A DNA stretch of 16,466 bases. Origin: Evtepia sp. (GTDB taxonomy: Bacteria > Bacillota > Clostridia > Oscillospirales > Oscillospiraceae). The position numbers were made by a program, and so were the translations under genes. The stretch's first letter is position 1. Every line of letters starts with the position of its first letter. This document shows positions 14,712 through 16,466 of this stretch, one piece after another. The stretch spans positions 1 to 16,466 of the forward strand of contig JAHHRP010000028.1 in NCBI GenBank assembly GCA_020025735.1. The letters are read 5' to 3'. A model generated the notes under the pieces. That model saw only the letters and a program-made list of their open reading frames with translations. It was not told the DNA's origin and did not search any database.

Positions 14712-15599
14712 ATGCAATACAAGCAAAGAGCGCTTGCCCTGTTGATGTTGGTGTGGAGCTTGGTGCTGGTTGGCTGTACGGGAACCAATCAGTCCCAAGT
14801 AGACCTGAGCCAAGTAAGTATCAGTCAGTTCCGGACGGAACAGCCTTGGGTAGAGTTAGATGGTGGTGAGCCAACCTTTACAAAAGAAGATATGACGACG
14901 ACTGCCTTTGAAAAGTACGCTCCTCTGGATGCCCTGGGGCGCTGCGGAACGGCGTATGCCTGTCTGGGAGAAGAACTAATGCCCACGGAAGAACGCGGAA
15001 CAATTGGACAGGTTAAACCAGCTGGTTGGCATACTGTCAAATATGACTGGGTAGATGGGAAATATCTGTATAATCGCTGTCATCTAATCGGCTATCAGCT
15101 TTCCGGTGAAAACGCCAACAAGAGCAATCTTATAACAGGGACTCGTTTTTTGAACACCCAAGCTATGCTTCCATTTGAAAACGAGGTGGCAAAGTACATC
15201 CGTGAGACCGGAAATCATGTTCTCTATCGGGTGACACCGGTCTATGACGGGGCAGATTTGGTGTCCTGGGGAGTCCGCATGGAGGCATATAGTGTGGAAG
15301 ATGAAGGTGAGGGCGTGAAATTCCATGTGTTATGCTTCAATGCAGAACCTGGAGTAGCCATTGATTATGCCACAGGAGAATCCAGAGCCGAAGAAGGTGT
15401 GGGGAAAGGGACTTCTCCGTCGATGGAGGGAGAACCTTCAGAAGTCATCTATGTCCTGAATACCAGCTCCATGAAGTTCCACCTGCCAGACTGTCCTGGT
15501 GCTGAGCGGACTTCTCGGCAAAACCGTCAGGAAACCACAGAATCTCGTCAAGCTTTGTTAGAGAAAGGATATACCCCTTGCGGCACCTGTAAACCATAA
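14712..15599 (+). CDS. Lipoprotein DNA/RNA non-specific endonuclease with Ada-like zinc-binding tail
   Basis: A 295-residue predicted surface lipoprotein. The start at 14712 follows GAAGGG and gives MQYKQR, a hydrophobic span and the lipobox LVGC (Cys22); an upstream in-frame TTG (14688) lacks such support. The central domain matches the beta-beta-alpha-metal DNA/RNA endonucleases of the streptococcal Sda1/EndA type: NRCHLIGYQLSG places the catalytic His at 124, with metal-binding Asn likely at 136/139 (NANKSNLITGTR), then further strands. The C-terminal about 45 residues (H257, C261, C290-x2-C293, ending GYTPCGTCKP) resemble the zinc-binding module of Ada. A Gly/Ser/Glu linker joins the two. 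Likely role: cell-surface degradation of external nucleic acid for nutrition, defence or uptake; which one cannot be told. A single gene under its own promoter. Confidence 0.88.
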   Translation: MQYKQRALALLMLVWSLVLVGCTGTNQSQVDLSQVSISQFRTEQPWVELDGGEPTFTKEDMTTTAFEKYAPLDALGRCGTAYACLGEELMPTEERGTIGQVKPAGWHTVKYDWVDGKYLYNRCHLIGYQLSGENANKSNLITGTRFLNTQAMLPFENEVAKYIRETGNHVLYRVTPVYDGADLVSWGVRMEAYSVEDEGEGVKFHVLCFNAEPGVAIDYATGESRAEEGVGKGTSPSMEGEPSEVIYVLNTSSMKFHLPDCPGAERTSRQNRQETTESRQALLEKGYTPCGTCKP

Positions 15600-15675
15600 G
15601 GGTACTGCTTGCCTCATAGATATAAAACCTGCCCCTGCTGTTTGAACCGGACCAGCAAAAACGGACAACGACCAA

Positions 15676-15718
15676 ATCCCCCCTTGTTGTAGGATAGTAG
15701 AACTACAACAGGGGGGAT
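15676..15718. repeat. Long inverted repeat (16-bp stem, one bulge)
   Basis: ATCCCCCC-T-TGTTGTAG pairs with CTACAACA-GGGGGGAT across a 10-base loop; only one T is unpaired. It lies 76 bases after the nuclease stop and 5 bases before the IS-like ATG. It lacks a T tract on the plus strand. It could end transcription weakly, shield the IS remnant from read-through, or be a small mobile-repeat end; sequence alone does not decide. Confidence 0.75.
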
Positions 15719-15722
15719 CGTT

Positions 15723-15846
15723 ATGTCCCAAAGAAAGTACACGCACATCGAAGAAATTGAGCCAGAGCCATTGGCCATGCGTAAAGGCGGATATCCCTAG
15801 CAAGAAATCGTGGACCACTTTGGTTTGGAGAAAAGCCAGATCAAAA
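15723..15846 (+). pseudogene. IS3-type orfA-like helix-turn-helix remnant with internal stop
   Basis: From ATG 15723 the frame reads MSQRKYTHIEEIEPE...AMRKGGYP, then a TAG at 15798-15800, then QEIVDHFGLEKSQIK. Together this resembles the N-terminal helix-turn-helix of small IS3-group OrfA proteins (the pattern KYTHI...AMR..G.TRQEIADHFG). The resemblance stops at about 15846 and no orfB follows, so only a fragment remains. Similar HTH fragments occur in other small regulators, so the family is probable rather than sure. The in-frame stop and missing remainder mean it is not functional. Confidence 0.55.
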
Positions 15847-15941
15847 TCGCCTGGATGGCGGACTGTGCCCTGGGATTGGTCCTACCAGCTAGGCAACCTT
15901 TGACCGAACCACTGCCCTTCTCAGATGCTTCTGATATCTTC

Positions 15942-15971
15942 CCGTTTCTGCAGAACAGAAGACGGTTTTTT
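15942..15971 (+). terminator. Terminator-like hairpin in the spacer
   Basis: CCGTTTCTG pairs with CAGAAgACGG (one bulged G) around a five-base loop and is followed by six T. It has the form of an intrinsic terminator, though no active gene lies directly upstream; it may be left over from a lost gene or element, or end transcripts from the nuclease gene. Confidence 0.6.
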
Positions 15972-16263
15972 CTTTCCCGATGCAGGTTTATTTTTTGCGA
16001 ATACAACCGCAAAAAGGTATCTCGTATTTTCGGTTTCGTAGAAGAGGGAACTGGCGCAGCAGGCACGCCTGAAAAGAATTTGGCTTTTCAAGACCTCAGC
16101 CGTGCAAAAAATGAGGTGGAGGGGATTTTACAGCGTCTGAGAATTACATATCTAATATCTAAATGTAGACCACAAAGCATCTAGAACTATCGTCATCAAC
16201 CAATAGCAGCTGTATCGCTCAAAATCAATCTTCTGAGGTGATTTCACTTGACGATTGGTTTTC

Positions 16264-16383
16264 TTACTGTACAAAATTGAGGAACAGCGCCAATGCCACG
16301 ATTCCAGCCATCATTACCGCCCATACAGAACGGATTACCGTTGAGGCAATGTTGATGGAACTTCGGCGCTCACTGCTTTTCAC
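16264..16383 (-). CDS. Small single-span membrane protein (39 residues)
   Basis: On the minus strand, GTG at 16383 opens a 39-codon frame ending TAA at 16264-16266. It begins MKSSERRSSINIAST, basic and polar, and continues with one hydrophobic span (about 20-38, VWAVMMAGIVALALFLNFV) ending in Gln, so it should sit with a cytoplasmic N-terminus. It follows the upstream gene's stop by 9 bases, in the same frame, with AGG about 12 bases before the GTG, so translation coupling is likely. It is too short for most gene callers. I do not recognise the family. The clear polar-then-hydrophobic layout and the operon-like spacing argue for a real gene, but length leaves doubt. Confidence 0.5.
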   Translation of the reverse strand: MKSSERRSSINIASTVIRSVWAVMMAGIVALALFLNFVQ

Positions 16384-16392
16384 GCAATAGAA

Positions 16393-16466
16393 TTACCTCA
16401 TTTCTTTTTTGCCAAATTGGGTAACAGCCAAAGCCAGTACTAAGGCAAACACCAGCGTTGCACAGG
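16393..16466 (-). CDS. 3' end of a membrane protein gene (partial)
   Basis: Minus-strand frame entering from beyond the window end, with stop TAA at 16393-16395. The visible 23 C-terminal residues form a hydrophobic helix (about CATLVFALVLALAVTQF) followed by a short basic tail GKKEMR, as for a protein whose last transmembrane helix ends in the cytoplasm. The product cannot be named from so little. It lies directly upstream of the 39-residue membrane protein, so the two probably share a transcript. Confidence 0.5.
   Translation of the reverse strand, partial: CATLVFALVLALAVTQFGKKEMR

Larger units (their letters stand above)
15600..16263. other. Gene-poor spacer with hairpins and an IS remnant
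   Basis: Some 660 bases without an intact gene. It contains the long hairpin at 15676-15718, an IS orfA-like remnant (15723-15846) and a terminator-like hairpin at 15942-15971. From about 15990 to 16263 I see no recognised coding signal, RNA gene or clear repeat; an open frame crossing 15810-16184 has no ribosome binding site or family resemblance beyond the remnant. The stretch reads like a scar of past insertion. Confidence 0.6.

Noticed and set aside
15810..16184. A 124-codon plus-strand frame in the gene-poor spacer
   Set aside because: Its beginning is the tail of the IS-like remnant, it crosses a terminator-like hairpin, has no ribosome binding site, and the rest shows no protein-like pattern.
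16188..16255. AACCAAT/ATTGGTT inverted pair flanking about 50 bases
   Set aside because: Only about 7 bases pair, the arms are far apart, and no T tract or element end is seen; not better than chance.
1..16466. CRISPR array, phage genes or complete insertion sequence
   Set aside because: I saw no regularly spaced direct repeats, no cas, integrase or phage structural motifs, and only a fragment of one IS-like frame.

Overview
The window looks like chromosome of a Gram-positive anaerobe of the Bacillota, most likely an Oscillospiraceae/Flavonifractor-type Clostridia. The grounds are three lipoproteins with Gram-positive-style lipoboxes, strong AGGAGG-type ribosome binding sites, a cysteine T-box leader, a DUF1385 (YqhQ)-prmC-recA-recX-rimO-pgsA gene order, and a small sigma factor paired with a DUF4367-like anti-sigma protein. 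The genus is inferred from gene content and protein style; no database was searched.

Layout. Positions 1-53 hold the 5' part of a tRNA-Leu(CAA) on the minus strand, with a near-consensus promoter. Positions 231-3766 hold a signalling unit: a lipoprotein with calcium-loop (FG-GAP/VCBS-like) repeats, an OmpR-type response regulator and a membrane histidine kinase whose phosphoacceptor histidine reads as asparagine. Positions 3871-9481 are a tight housekeeping run: a DUF1385 membrane protein, prmC, recA, recX, rimO and pgsA, mostly overlapping or closely spaced. Positions 9509-10716 hold a sigma/anti-sigma pair joined by an ATGA overlap; both genes carry a frameshift. A strong terminator follows at 10751-10803.

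Positions 10804-12070 are an AT-richer accessory stretch with a decayed secreted-protein gene (two frameshifts and a lost start codon), a small intact lipoprotein gene and a strong terminator. Positions 12100-14612 form a self-contained cysteine operon: a promoter, a T-box leader with its terminator, cysE (serine acetyltransferase), cysS (cysteinyl-tRNA synthetase) and a terminator. The leader should let uncharged tRNA-Cys raise both cysteine synthesis and tRNA charging. Positions 14648-15599 are a single-gene unit encoding a lipoprotein DNA/RNA nuclease with an Ada-like zinc-binding tail. Positions 15600-16263 are non-coding apart from a long hairpin, an IS orfA-like remnant with an internal stop, and a terminator-like hairpin. 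The last 200 bases carry, on the minus strand, a 39-residue single-span membrane protein gene and the 3' end of another membrane-protein gene.

No clear new multi-gene system is visible. The best leads are the histidine-less kinase beside an intact regulator and a calcium-loop lipoprotein, and the cluster of four reading-frame breaks within about 1.2 kb (9.94-11.12 kb), next to about 8 kb in which no frame break is visible. The breaks suggest either real decay of an accessory sigma/anti-sigma locus or local sequence error.
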